NCBI GenBank assembly: GCA_022385805.1
Contig: MU277712.1
Location: 124,001 to 188,000 of the forward strand
Origin: Pilatotrama ljubarskyi
Lineage: Eukaryota; Basidiomycota; Agaricomycetes; Polyporales; Polyporaceae
Length of the DNA stretch: 64,000 bases
Direction: 5' to 3'
A program made the position numbers and the translations under genes. This document shows, piece after piece, positions 24,346 through 36,500 of this stretch; positions within the stretch are counted from its first letter, which is position 1, and every line of letters begins with the position of its first letter. The notes under the pieces were generated by a model that did no database searches, was not told the origin of the DNA, and worked only from the letters and a program-made list of their open reading frames with translations.

Positions 24346-24690
24346 GTGTTAGGACGTGTGCCATAGGCAGGCAAATAAAGGGTGGCAGAAATTCTGAGAG
24401 ATTCCAGGAGTGTTCCAGCTATGACATGAGGGGTGCAGACTTTGGCAAAACTATTAGTAACATCCTGGGTGGCCTTGTCTAGTGTTCCCTATTTGCTACT
24501 AGAGTACACTAACAAAACTTCAGAATGCCCAAAGGAGTCCCAGTGGAGAGGAGTGGAGATCCAACAAGGGGGAAGCATGGAAAGGAAATGGATTGACTAA
24601 GAATAAGTATAGGAGATTAGCAAGGGAGTAATGAGAAAATAACAAGGTCTCTGGGCCAAGGCAAATACCAATTCCAATGCACTATTTATA
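24346..24690 (+). repeat. LTR-like direct repeat, copy C (partial)
   Basis: It begins TGTTAGGACGTG like the two copies below. It shares the stretch around GCAGACTTTGGCAAAACTATT and the later CTCTGGGCCAAGGCAA block, in the same order and orientation. It is the most diverged and shortest of the three. Confidence 0.4.
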
Positions 24691-24739
24691 CTAAGTAGTC
24701 CTGATTGATAAGAGAGGATCTACATCATAGGAGTTAGAC

Positions 24740-25130
24740 TTCTGGAAGCTCCGAGGTAGTGATGTGCTGGGCCTGGACTGAGGCTACTGAAGTCCCCAAG
24801 CTGAGCCCTCCCAGGCTGAGCTAAGCCAAGCCCAACATGCAGGCTTTGACAGCCTGAAGGCCCAGCTTGAAGTCAAAGCAAGCCTGAGCCTGACCATCAA
24901 GCCAGGGCCCACTGTAGCCAGCTAGGTGCCTATGAGGTGCCCATATGATGACAGGAATTGCCAGTCAAACAATTAAAGTTCACTAATGTATCTAAGTTAT
25001 AGACAATACCTTTTACACATCAGTGAGCCAGGCTTAAGCCAGGCCTAAGCCATTACAGGAGGCCCAGCTTGAGATATTTTTGAGCCTGAGCCCTCCAAGC
25101 TGGGCCCGAGCTGAGTCTTTCAGGTTGTGA
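24740..25130. repeat. AGCC/GGCT-rich low-complexity DNA
   Basis: Dense short variants of AGCCTGAGCC, AAGCCAGGC and CCAAGCTGGGC recur in both halves of this stretch, and again briefly near 25860. It has no coding frame. Confidence 0.5.
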
Positions 25131-25883
25131 CATAACTGGAAGGGCTGCCTGGGGCCTTCTGAAAAAAATCTGTAGCGCAGTACAGAGTCCCACCTTCATC
25201 TGTCTTAGAGTCAGTTCATTAGAATTGTATCTTTGGAGTTTTATATAAATTGAGTGGAGTGGTGACCAGAAAGCATGCCAAATGGCCACTATGATTATAT
25301 CAGCTTCAGCTACCATGAGCTGGGCTCAATGTCCAAATCAGAGCATGAGAGCCTCATTCCCCATCCAAAATATGTGTCAGAAAATAGCATATGATTTTAT
25401 CATTTCTCAGACAAAGGAAACATCTGGCCCCATGAGCTCTGTAAGCTGCAATCATTTTTGAACATCTGGGATGCAGCATGAAGAGGAAAGGTGTCACGTG
25501 ACAATTTTTATGTGAACGATAATAATAAGAAGAGACATTATGTCAAGCAGAACAGGTCTCAAACAAGTGCTAAGTAAGAAAGGTGCAAACATCCAGAAGA
25601 ACTCCTGCCCTCTGATGGCATGGGGCATGACAGTATGCTCTCATTGAACATTATTTGGGCCACACAAAAGCAAAGATATTTTGGCTGCCCAGAGAGTCCT
25701 ATTATTATATACACTTTTAGCACTGTAGAGTCAGAGGAATTAATAAATAATTCTAATCTCAGTTATCTAAGCTGTTACAAGATATAAAGGAAATAGTGAC
25801 ACTCTCATGTATAGATCTGTGCCAGGCTTCTGCATCATTAATGGCTCATTTGTGGAAAGAGCCAAGCCTAAGCTGAGCTAAGC

Positions 25884-26903
25884 TGTTACGGGTATGCTGG
25901 CATGCAGTCCAGAGTTTGGCGGTGCAGACTTTGAAGATGCAAACTGTTGTGAATGGGCAGTGGTCTGTCGGACACAAAGAATTTAGCCGGTGCACGTAGG
26001 AGTAAAACACTTATAATATTAGTATGTATCTGTAGAACACAAAAGACTACGGTACAATCAGTATCTGCTGTGTCTAAAGTGAATGTGTGAGCACATACCT
26101 CACCCGATGCACATAGGAGTAAACTGCTGAGGCAAGGACAAGGCAAGGACACAAAAATGAGTGGAGGGAAATTATATAAGGTGTCTATTCTACAGGGCTG
26201 CTAGTCCATCGTACTTGTGCTACTCGTAGCTCAACCTACTTACAAAAGAGATTGTAGAGTTAGGGCAAGGGTGAGGGCTTTGGCGAAGCTATTAGCAAAG
26301 TGCCTGGGATCCATATGAGTTGTTCTCAATTTAGTAATAGAAGTTAGAGCAAAGTTGAAGTGGAGTTGGAGTGGACTACTAAGTCAGGAGGTGGATAAAG
26401 GAACTTGAACTTGGGATATCAGAGATGCAAAGATTCAGACAAGGGGTAAAGATGAGGATAAAACATGAAATCCGACTGCAGGGCATACAAACAATAAGTA
26501 TCTGAATTGAACAGCTACGACATCTCAGCCTGATATATATATATATTTAAAACAAATTGTAAATAGAAAGCAATAAGAAAAATGATAGAAGAGTGATTCT
26601 GGGACAAAGGCAATGAAGCTTATTGTGAAGAAGAAATGGTGCAATCTGAGGCATATGGAAGGATGGAGTTAGGAAGTTGGGAAAAAGTCTGCAGTTGTTA
26701 TAAGTTCAAAAAATGCGGAAGTTAGTCAGAAATGCAGACTTGTAGTCTGACATGCAGGGTACAAGTATGGATAAGAGAGGGTGAAGTCAGAATGTGGAGA
26801 TAAGTTCGAAAAATGCAGTATTGGTATTGAATTAGAGAAGAAGTTGGGTGCACAGAGTGTAACAGATGAGCTTAGCCTACACTGTGCTCAAGATACTCAA
26901 TGA
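25884..26903 (+). repeat. LTR-like direct repeat, copy A
   Basis: Starts TGTTACGGGTATGCTGGCAT and ends in CA. It shares in order with copy B: a CCGGAGTT/CCAGAGTT block, GGCGAAGCTATTAGCAA, CAGCTACGACAT with a TA-rich stretch, TTCTGGGA.GAAGGCAAT, and GGGTGCACA with GTAACA near the end. The TG...CA ends and the neighbouring second copy suggest solo LTRs or a tandem duplication. No gag, protease or polymerase sequence lies between them. Confidence 0.5.
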
Positions 26904-26904
26904 C

Positions 26905-27597
26905 AGTGTTAGGGACATGCTGGTGTTAAGTCCGGAGTTGGGGGTGCGGACTTCAAAAATGCGGACTTCGGAGTTGAGAACGTCCAGACAGAGGTACAGC
27001 AAGGGTGAGGACTTCCGCGAAGCTATTAGCAACACGCCTGAGAACCTTCTGGGGTGTCCTTGATTTCAGACTAGAGGGGGGTGGAGTACATCCAGAGAGT
27101 ACGTCCGAAGTTGGAGCGGAGTACATCCGGAGTTGGAGCAGAGTACGTCCCAGAGTTGGAGCGGAGTATGTCCCGGAGTTGGAGCAGACTTGGAGACAAG
27201 GAGCAGAATTGAGGACAAGACACAAGTTGATCGCAGGATCACGGCAATGACAAGAAGTACAACAAGTATCTGAACTGAGTAGCTACGACATACCAGCTTG
27301 GTATATATAGAAGTAAGCCTTATTGTGAACGTAAACGATAAGGAGAAGGACAGAAGAGGGGTTCTGGGATGAAGACAATAAGCCAATTGTGAAGGAATGG
27401 CGCAATCTGAGACATAAGACTGAACTTCGGAAAATGCGGAGTTCTAGTCTGGGAAAGCGGAGTACAAGGATGGGGAGAATGTAGTGAAGTCAGAATGGGG
27501 AAATAAGTCCGGAGTTAGGTCCAGAAAATGCGGAGTTAAACTGGAGAAGAAGGTGGGTGCACAAGATGTAACAAATAGTTCAGCTCACAGCTTCAAC
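26905..27597 (+). repeat. LTR-like direct repeat, copy B
   Basis: Starts TGTTAGGGACATGCTGG, directly after copy A, and ends near CAGCTTCAACA at 27597. It shares the ordered blocks listed for copy A. It also holds a short tandem array that copy A lacks, while copy A has extra sequence near its 5' end, so the two diverged by insertions and deletions. Confidence 0.5.
27085..27192 (+). repeat. Tandem array of a 22-23-bp unit
   Basis: Four to five copies of a unit like GAGTACATCCGGAGTTGGAGC lie in a row, differing by a few bases each, inside LTR-like copy B. GC is higher here than in the surrounding island. Confidence 0.8.
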
Positions 27598-27994
27598 AAG
27601 TGTAAATTTTACCAGATCGGCCCAGGTCAAATATTCTAAGCTGAGCTGGGTCGAAACCTGACATTTACTTTTTTGACACTTTTTGTTGGGCATATATGTT
27701 ATTTTGACAGTATGCTTGTGACAGTACAGTATCAACAAAATGAAATAAGCAATACATATATATACAGCACCGCTCTGTCATTAGGCTCATTGTCTGTTAT
27801 TCCAGCCCATTATTACTTCCATACCCTTATATGCTATTTGGTTCATGTTTTATGATGTTGTACATTACTGCTTATTGAATTTTAGCCACAATAATTTGGC
27901 AATTATAAATCATATGCCTGAGCTTATTATTATTATTATTTACATACACATTACAGTTTGCAAAAGAGTTGTCACATATTGCTATTGTGCTTTA

Positions 27995-28260
27995 TGATAT
28001 GTATACACCCAGACGAACCAGATACCAGTTCAGTATCTGAGGCGGACACCCACACAATGTGTGACAGACATCAGATGTATGATTTCCAATCGACCGATGC
28101 CTGAAACCAGACATTGGACAAATATCTGAGCTGGTGCCTGGAAATAGGAAAACTAGGCAGGAATGGGGAGTGTAATAAAGCAAGTGATGATTGGAAGTTG
28201 AACCAGTAACAGCCAGGAAGCACCACACCCGTTACCACTGCTCCAAGAAGGCTTTCCTGG
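27995..28260 (-). mobile_element. SINE-like unit 1 (tRNA-derived head)
   Basis: Read on the minus strand, an A-box-like GAGCAGTGGTAACGG (28231-28246) and a B-box-like TGGTTCAACTTCC (28195-28206) form a tRNA-like head. The body holds CAGATATTTGTCCAATGTCT and a 3' end TATCTGGTTCGTCTGGG. The same body and end recur in three neighbouring units. Confidence 0.55.
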
Positions 28261-28564
28261 TTGGGAATGTACACTCCATATAAGGATTATCTTTGCTGAG
28301 CTTCTGCTGGAAAACCTCATACAGTATTGCGTGAAGTCAGAGTCTCCTGCTTGCCGCTTGGGCTGCCAAGCGGGCGGCCTTAAATCATGAGGCACTTCAA
28401 TCAGAATTGAGCAAGTCCACTGATGTTGGTTATCCTGTTCATTAATACTGTACTCCATATCACTATTGGAACCCTAGCACACAGTTTCATAGCTTTTCTT
28501 CTTTTAATGGAAACTCTGGGATGCAAATTTGTACAGTGATATGATGTTGTAACATTTGCAAAAG

Positions 28565-28885
28565 TACAAGCAGCTATACATGCCCAGACGGGCCAGATGT
28601 CAGAATGATATCTGGTTGGATTTTATCCTGCCGAGGCCCGCCCGACATCCAGCTGATGCAGAGCAAATATCTGCTCAATATCTGGCGATGGGACGCGCTC
28701 GATGTGTGATGCCCGTCAACGGGCCGATACCGAGTGCCCATTATTGGTGGGGCGTGCGGCAGATATCCCCCGGATATCTGGCTTTATGTACCTGCACCAG
28801 AAAAAGAAAATGTAGCATCGAGACTCGAACGCAGTGCAACATGCCCATCAGCTAGCTCCTTACCACTGCACCACCGCAGCTTACA
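28565..28885 (-). mobile_element. SINE-like unit 2 (tRNA-derived head)
   Basis: On the minus strand, the A-box-like GGTGGTGCAGTGGTA (28861-28875) and B-box-like GCGTTCGAGTCTC (28819-28832) are spaced as in a tRNA. The body is rich in GATATCTG motifs and ends ACATCTGGCCCGTCTGGGCA, matching unit 1. Confidence 0.6.
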
Positions 28886-29179
28886 ATTGCTGTTAGCTAA
28901 TGCATACATACCCTCTCTACCTCGGGCCTCAGAAAAATCCCAAGTCCAATTTCACAGCGCAGGCACTTGATGGCAACCTGTGCTCCTGAATATTACTTTC
29001 AACGCACTGGGGGACTCGCGCTGCATTCCTTGCAAGCCTCGCCATGCCAAAACCTCACATAGATGTACTCTACAACATAATTTCACCACTAAGAATGATG
29101 GAATGGCCCCTCTCTGTAAGGAAAACCCTCGCACTCACCGTGTCAATAAAGTATCAGTTGCATGAGCAAAGACTAGAGC

Positions 29180-29425
29180 TGAAGGCCTTCATGGTGTAGT
29201 GGTCGTGTGCGGCTGCTTGTAATGGTGTGCCTCGAGGTTCGAAACCTCGCCTTGCTCTTTTTTTCGAGTGCTCCACGTAATTCCAGATATCTGTCCGACA
29301 TCTGGCCCAGGCTGGTTGGGTATCTGGCAGCAAACATCTGTCGGGTAGTGTGCGAAAGTGAACGGTTTGATATTGGTCGCACATCAAACCGATATTTCAG
29401 ATTTCAGATATCGGTCTGACGTCTG
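29180..29425 (+). mobile_element. SINE-like unit 3 (tRNA-derived head)
   Basis: A-box-like TGGTGTAGTGG (29192-29202) and a perfect B-box GGTTCGAAACC (29236-29246), about 44 bp apart, form a typical RNA polymerase III internal promoter. A T-run follows at about 29257. The body (GATATCTGTCCGACATCTGG, then GACGTCTGGCTCGCC) matches units 1, 2 and 4. Confidence 0.65.
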
Positions 29426-29735
29426 GCTCGCCCCAGCGTGTAGTGCACTGGTTGCGTGCATTGCATGTTAGCAGATAGTCTTGAGTTTGAATCCCAGATG
29501 TGTTGGGGTTGTTTTCTATTTGCTGGCTGGAGTGAGATATTTTTACGAGCTTGCTGTGTAAAACCAAATATCCGTCTGATATCTGGCAGCATGTAGTCGG
29601 ATGTCTGAGGTCAAATAGCTCTCATGTATGTCGCAAAAGTCATCAGTTTGGTGTCAGGCACACATCGAACTGATGTCTCAGTTTTTAATGTCAGTCAGAC
29701 ATCTGGTTCACCTCAGCATGTAAACATCATAGCAT
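29425..29735 (+). mobile_element. SINE-like unit 4 (tRNA-derived head)
   Basis: Lies directly behind unit 3. The A-box-like TAGTGCACTGG (29440-29451) and B-box-like GAGTTTGAATCCC (29483-29495) form the head. The body has ATATCCGTCTGATATCTGG and the end CAGACATCTGGTTCACCTC, the same plan as unit 3 with many transitions. Confidence 0.6.
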
Positions 29736-31063
29736 TTATGAATCACCTTGGTGTAGTTTATCACTGATTGTATAAAAGTTGTCCCATGACACTTTGCCTG
29801 TCCAGACAACATCCTGTGTGTCAAAAAATCAATTGCAGCTCACATAGCTTATGCAAATGGATACTTCCTTTGACTAAGGAAAAGTCAAACTATATGCCAT
29901 CTTTTGATGTATATTTCAGATGATGAATGAGACATGTGTGCTTCAAATTAGACATTGAGCCCAGCCCATTGTAGCTAAAGCTGATCTAATTATAGTAGGC
30001 CATTTGGCACACTTCCTGGTCATCACTTGACTCATTTCATATGGATTTCAATACATATATATATAATAAACTGACTGCAAGAGAGATAGAGATCAAGAGT
30101 CTTGAGTAACTTTGTACTGGGCTGCAGATCTTTTGAGGAGAAACTAGGTGAGCTCAACAGCTAGTGCCAAATACAACATCAATGAGCTCCTTTATATGAA
30201 GCTGACCGTAGAGGACTGTGTTCAAACTACCTCATGATGTTTGCACCATTTCTGCGGGAGTTTTGGGCTTCATAGGCTCAGAAGCAGTTGTGCAGCAGCT
30301 GACTACCTTTTATGCAGATGGTAGTAACCTATGCGGTCATGCAGCTACACTTGCTCTGTCAGCAAGGTGCATAAACCTCATTCAATATATTGCCCCACTC
30401 CCCTCCCCGGAAAAAAGGTGGGAAAAACTTTGAAGATGTGTTTTTGGCAGATTATGCCTAGAAACACGATTCTGAAGTCAGCACTGTTCCCAGAAAGAAG
30501 GATGTTCAAGTGGAAGCTGACTTGTCAGCTTTGGTTGTCCGGCACTGTAGTATAATTCCTTTGCTTGAAAGTAGGTCACGGATGCCAGGGGGCACACCTG
30601 AAAGCCCACACTGTGAGTCTCCGAGGTGCTCTGGTACCCTATAAGCAAATTCTGGCAATATGCTGATAGTGTAATGACAGTGCAACATAAGTTGCCTGCA
30701 CGACAATTGCTCGACAGTCAACTTGGCCAGACAACGTCAGTGACGATTGAGGAGAGATGGCGACGGTGGTACAGACAACCGAGCGCAAATTCGGAACGAT
30801 TTGAGATAACCAGACACGACGAGAGCGGATAGACAGACAGATGGGCCGACCAACAGGATTCAGATACATACAGATGTCAAGGTGCAGATAATACAGCAGT
30901 AGTGCAAAAAAAACCAGGACCGTGGTCGTGTAAGAGGCGGGCGCAAGTGACGAGAACGGAGACGTGAAGAAGGCAAGGGGTGGGGGATCGCACGAGAGAA
31001 CGCTCGATCCGAAACTACTACACCGCAGATGATGGATGGTCGCTCACGACCAAGAACTGGGCC

Positions 31064-33569
31064 CTATGACGACGCAGACACCAGCGCCGCTTTCAACAAA
31101 GTCGGCCGTCCCTGCGCGCCGGTCGCCTCAGGAGTGAGCGGACTGGGCGTGAGGGTGCCCGTGCTCGGCGAGCCCGCGCTCAGGCTCATCGGGCTGTCCC
31201 CTGCCGACCCCGCAGGCGAGACCGGGCTGCGCCCGAGCGCACTCGGAACGGACGGGAGCGGCTGCGCGAGCGCGGAGACGGCGGTCGGACTCGGGTTCCA
31301 CGAGGAGCGATGGAAGGACTTCTTCTTGCGCACGCTGGCCTTGTATGCCGCGCGGATGGCGGCAGTCGCGTCGTTCGTGATGCTGAATACGCTCGCCGCG
31401 GAGGCGGAATGCGCGGTCGAGGCGACACTCGGGGCTCGGGGATGCGGTGTGGCCGTCGAGAGCTCGAGCCGCGGAGGCAGTGAGCCGGACATTGACAGGG
31501 GCGGGGATGGTGAGGAGGGCGGGTGGGGACCTGAAGTGGGCTCGAGGATTGGAGAGAAGGTGGGCGAGGGGAGCGATGATTCGCAACTCTCGTACTGGCT
31601 TGGCGTCGAGGAAGAGGAAGACGTGCTGGGCGCGAGCGCGATGCTCGAGCCTCGGTGGTGATGATGGTAGCACATCGGATACGGGAGCTCATCGGGCGCA
31701 CGGAACGATTCCGGGAGGGCCGGGGGGAACGCCGTCAGGAAATCGTTCGGTGCCTGCGATGGCCAGCTAAGCGGTGTCCCAACAGGAGCTTGCGAAGATG
31801 CAGAGGAAGGCGCGTCCTGCTCGGCTGCGAGCTCCGCCGCGCGCGACTTCCAGAGCGCCAAATTCTCCCTTGCTTGACATGCGAACTGTTCGAGCGCTGG
31901 CAACGACCGGGGGACCGGTGAGAAGTGCGGATGGAAGAGGCACGGCGGACTCACGCGGAATGCCCTCGGCGACCAGATCGAAGAGCGGGCCTGCGAACGT
32001 GTTGTTGAACCAAATTTGACTGTTGGCTTCTCCGACGCGACTGTCCGATGGCTTGACAGATTGCGGAAGCTGCAGGTGCTTCTCCAGCAATAACTGACTG
32101 CTCCATTCTGATTCCAGCGCCGTCGCCCAATGCTGCGAGACCAGGTACGGACGACTCTGAGGCGTGTCCAAGACTTAGAACATGAACGAAGACGGTACAC
32201 GGAGTGAACCTTACCGGATTGCTGATGTCCGCACACTTGATGAGAGCCTGACACACTAATATTCGCCGCTTGAGATCGGGAAAGTCGGCGCCATTGAGCA
32301 GGCGACGGAACTCGGCCATGAAGTCGAAGTGCACGCCCATGTCCGTCGCCAGGACGGTCCCGAGCAGAAGCTTGCGGAAGAGTTGTCCATGACATGGGCG
32401 ATCGAGCAGGAAGCCGAGGTCATTATGTCGCATGATCTGGAGGATGAGCGAGTAGTGCATCTGCTCGAGGACCGATTTATCGTCATAGACGACCGCGAGC
32501 GGCGTCTTAGCATTTTTCTGGGAGACGGAATCAGTGGGTATAGCGCGGCCAGAACAGCATGGGAATGCACCATGAACGCGTTGTTGAGGCCCGGATGGCC
32601 CACGTCATGCCCTACTGCTGCAATATACAGCGCGAAGAGGTCTTCATCGGTTAAGATTGACACCAGTGGATCGCAGTTCTCCCTATCTCGCTTCCATGTT
32701 CGCCCATCCTCCAAGAGAATGGTTACGGGTGGGACTGCGCCGGACGAATACAAGAAGTAGTACACTGCCTGGAACACGTCTAGTGCGTGTTGAAAGTTAT
32801 GGTACGTGTTGACTTGACGATATAGTTGACAGAGATGTTGCAGGAACTTTGCTACAGAATCTGAGCGTTGTCGTCAGCATATGTGATGATAACACGAGTG
32901 CAGAGCAGAGTCGTCAAGACACATCTGATTTGCATTTCCGCTTCACAGCAGGTGCACCAAAGTTGTGGAGATGACACGAAGAACACAGGGTAGGGCCCAT
33001 TCTACTAGCGTTGATGGGTAGGATAGCAGTAGCGGGCATCTTGCGGTATGTCCTCCACTCTCGCGCTTCCATTCAGAGAGGAGACTACTCACTGAGTGAT
33101 ACTGATACAGTCTCCTGCATATTCTCTATCCGATAGAGCGCTTCGAAGAGGATATACGAGCACGCGATGACCTCTTCTTCGGGGAGTTTGTGAGGCTCGA
33201 AATGCCACGAGCTCAGGGAGTGTATCAACCGCTCCCGTGTACTTCGATCCAATTCAACAAAACATTGGCTTGGCGGGGCATCAGAGGGACGAGGAGTGCG
33301 ATATGAGGTTCGACGTACGCGTGTTCGCATTCTTGGCTGACCATCGTCTCCGTGTGCGCTCGGACGTCTATCAAGACCTCGGCATACCTGCGAAGCGGTA
33401 GGCTACGTCAAGACGCATGTCCCCGAAGATGGCAACACGACTCGCACCTCGTTTCGCCGCAGTCGGTCTCCTCCCAGCCTCCCCAGCCGTGCCCAGTGTT
33501 CTCGTCGCTGAGCGCGAGGGCGAGTCCGCCGATGTCAACGCTGCGTCTCCTGCCCATGGCGTCCGACAT
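31064..33569 (-). CDS. Class I 3',5'-cyclic-nucleotide phosphodiesterase (PDE2-like)
   Basis: PDEase class I enzymes hydrolyse cAMP/cGMP and set cAMP-PKA signalling strength. The catalytic exons (32860-32571, 32517-32215, 32156-31955, 31896-31064) close in phase. Metal-site motifs are YHNFQHALDVFQ, AVGHDVGHPGLNN, the helix after the intron with HYSLILQIMRHNDLGF, and CADISNP. The last 250 residues are a Ser/Pro-rich tail without a domain. The N-terminal exons are probably 33569-33448 (RRRSVDIGGLALAL) and 33387-33093. The second joins RYAEVLIDVRAHTETM to SSWHFEPHKLPEEE only if the frame shifts by one base near 33250-33290, and its length is also one base off for the next intron. The 232-bp intron 32861-33092 is long for this window. 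Confidence 0.85.
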
Positions 33570-36500
33570 CAACTTCGTTCTTTCTGTAGCAAGCGAGCGC
33601 GGGCGACGCAGAGACTGGTTGTGTCGCGGGGGGAACCTGCGCTGGAGGGCTGGGGGCAATGGATGGACGAGGAGAGCGTGAGCGTGAGAGGGCGGTGACT
33701 GTGCGATCCGTCCCACGTGGCCGGGCTGCACGGGCGCTCCGCCGCATCTAAACCCAAACGGCCGATCACTTGTCCCCGGCCCGTCACTGCCACCCGCTCC
33801 AGCCGCCCGCCGCTGAGCGGGCCACCGTTCCTCGACCACGCGAGACCCTTTCTCGCAAGAATCCTTCTAGCCTCCTCGTTGCACGCGAGCGGGACGTGTG
33901 CCGCCATGAGACGGGTTGGTAGACTATGGCGCGTTTGAGTAGCAGACTCGGCATCTATGAACGTCGGCACGGATCGCCCGGTCATTCGCTCTCACATCCT
34001 GGGGCGCAACTCTACTGACTCCGTAAACTCCCCAGACGAGCCTCCTTATCAGCACCCGATAGTCAAATCGATGCCATCGGTGGTCTCCATCGTAGGGAAA
34101 GCGTTATGAGTACCAGCTACGCTGATACAACGGACATCCATGAAGCCGGCTCCGCGGTGCGTCGAGGTGATCTTCCGGTGACACATGGTGATAGCAAGAA
34201 GGACTTCTACTGTCGCCGCCGGCTCGCCTGGTAAATAGCCTTGTTGATGAATGCCTGTCTGACAGCTTTGCCCATGCCAAGAGCAATGTCAAGTCCTACA
34301 GGTCCAGTAACAGGATACGTCACGCGTCTTGGTACAGGTACGAATGGATCCACCTCGTCCTCAGCGTTGTACTCGTGAAACTACACGAATGGAAACTATT
34401 GGCTCTATCGATGAGAGAACACCGCGAACATCGTCTTCCTATAATGGTACCCCTTTGCGCTGCATTACGTGTTCACGTCACCCCCAGTTTCATTCTTGTG
34501 AACTGCAAAACGCATATCGTCCGTTCAAGTCTTCAAGGTTGCATATCCTCTAAGATCTTTCACGCTGAGCCATCTGCAGAGGGATCGAAGATCAACGAGA
34601 GTGAGTACTGCGCACAGGCGCTCCAGGATTCACACAGTCCAGATAACGCGTACGGACATCTACCAGGCTGTCAAATCGCGCCGACGCGTGCGTGCTACGG
34701 GTTCCGCATCTCGCTGCTGACTTATTCTGTTTTGGCTCTAGCAGGCGGGCCACGCGGGGCGCCATACGCTCCGTTCCAGAGTTTCCCGCTATCATCGCCA
34801 CCCTGGTATGCATGAATCAAGAGTGTCGGCCCCCGAATGGCATGATATGCGAGGCGTACATCCTGCAGGATATCTCTCGCATGAGTCTAACTACTCTCCG
34901 GAGTGCGAGACGCGCCGACTTCGCTCAGAGCATTTAAGATTCTACTGCACCACCGAGTTTGTCCCCCATTCTGTTCCGCGCCACCTTGTCCGCACCGTCA
35001 CTGTCACAGATGACCCGAACATCCACCGCGTATCTCGAAGACCTTGCACCGCTCGCTCCCTAGTAAGTATGAAAGGCGCCCACGTGGCCGGCCAGCACAG
35101 CCTTCTCCCGCGAACCTAGACCAAACACCGCCCAGGCTCTCGATCTCATTTCGCGCGACCCTCTCGCGGCTCGCGTCTCGTGTCCTGCAGCGCGCCGCCT
35201 CGCGCGGGCCCCGTGTCGCCTGTCGCATATCCCCAGCTGCCGCTGCCGCACTTCGGTCTGGCTTCGCGGACCACGCCCAGCCATGCGATCTTTCTCCCCG
35301 AACCCAATCCGCTCCCGCGTGTGGAAGCGCAAAAGCGCAGAGCTCAGGCCTCAGCGTCGCGAGTGGGCGACGACGATCGAGGCACCGCAGCGCATGCACG
35401 CCTAAGCCCACGCCCCGCGACCCTGCGAATCAGACTGAGAACCCGCGCGCGGATCGGCTCGCGGATCGTCGCGCGGAAAGCCCTCTGCATTGACCTCGGG
35501 CTTGAGCTCGGACGGGCTGGCGAGTGTCTCCGAGCCCTTGTACGTGTCTATGCGCTGTGCGCGTCGTACTACCTCTTGACGGGATCTTCGACCGGACTTG
35601 TGCTGCCAGCAGAGGGTTCGTTCCTTGCCTCTGGTCTCGCCTAGTGTCACGCTGCTCGCTTGTGGGCTGGAACTCGGGTGTGCGTCCGATCTGCCCGCGC
35701 ACGGACGTGCAAAAACGTTCGGGTTCGCGGTATACCCAGGCGACTGGGTTTTCAACATCCCGTCAGAAGCAATCCGCGCACAGAATGCCTCCGTCCAGCA
35801 ACGTCTCAGGTATGCCAGGCTCCTTGCTATTCCTATCGTATACAAGGTTCCGCGAAGCCCACAACGCATCCCAACGGTGTGAACCAGGGCAGCGTGAGGG
35901 CACGGGACTACGTCTCGGTCCCAGGCAGGCCCAGGTCTGAACGTTGGGACGTTGGAACCACGGCCGCTCGAATCTGCCGGCTTTGGCGTGGCCTCGCCAG
36001 GCGTCAGGTCTGCAGGTCTGAGGTACCCGCGAAGTGTGCGGACGCACGTACACGGTGCGTCTCTCTTCCTTGATCACCGCTTCTCTAGTAGCCCCCTCAC
36101 CTCCACCCACTGCCCGTGGACGTACACACAGACGGCGTGCAACGCAGCCTTCCGCTTATGTTCGCATGTTCGCGCCTATGCTGCTACCTCGACGCGTGCA
36201 CCTGCTCGAGTCCTACTCGAGCAGCAATGCATCGAGCCTAGGTTTCCCGCTTCGGCGTGGGCCCGGAGCTTCCGCAAGACGGGAGGCGTCCCTTTTTTCC
36301 ACCCAGTTCGCCGCGTCCCACACGCCGTTCGATTCAGAATTTGAAGCGCGCCAAGACGCCGGAAGGCATCGGTGGCTGAGGATGAGGCTGATTCGGCGTG
36401 TGCGTGCGTGCGTGCGTGCGTACGTACGTACGCGGGCTGCCACCTGCGACCAATCTCGCTTGCACGATTGCTCACAGCGATAATTCGCAAGGAGAAGCAG

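Larger units (their letters stand above)
22450..30700. mobile_element. AT-rich, CpG-poor repeat island
   Basis: Base composition changes abruptly from GC-rich genes to AT-rich DNA in which CG dinucleotides are scarce, then returns to normal before the phosphodiesterase gene. No intact gene is visible. The block contains LTR-like direct repeats, a tandem array, tRNA-headed SINE-like units, AGCC-rich low-complexity DNA near 24760-25130, and TA runs near 26527 and 30055. CpG loss is what old, methylated and deaminated transposon DNA would show. The exact borders are estimated by eye. Confidence 0.75.

Noticed and set aside
31029..31661. 210-codon plus frame over the phosphodiesterase tail
   Set aside because: Antisense of the Ser/Pro-rich tail, with no motif or splice support.
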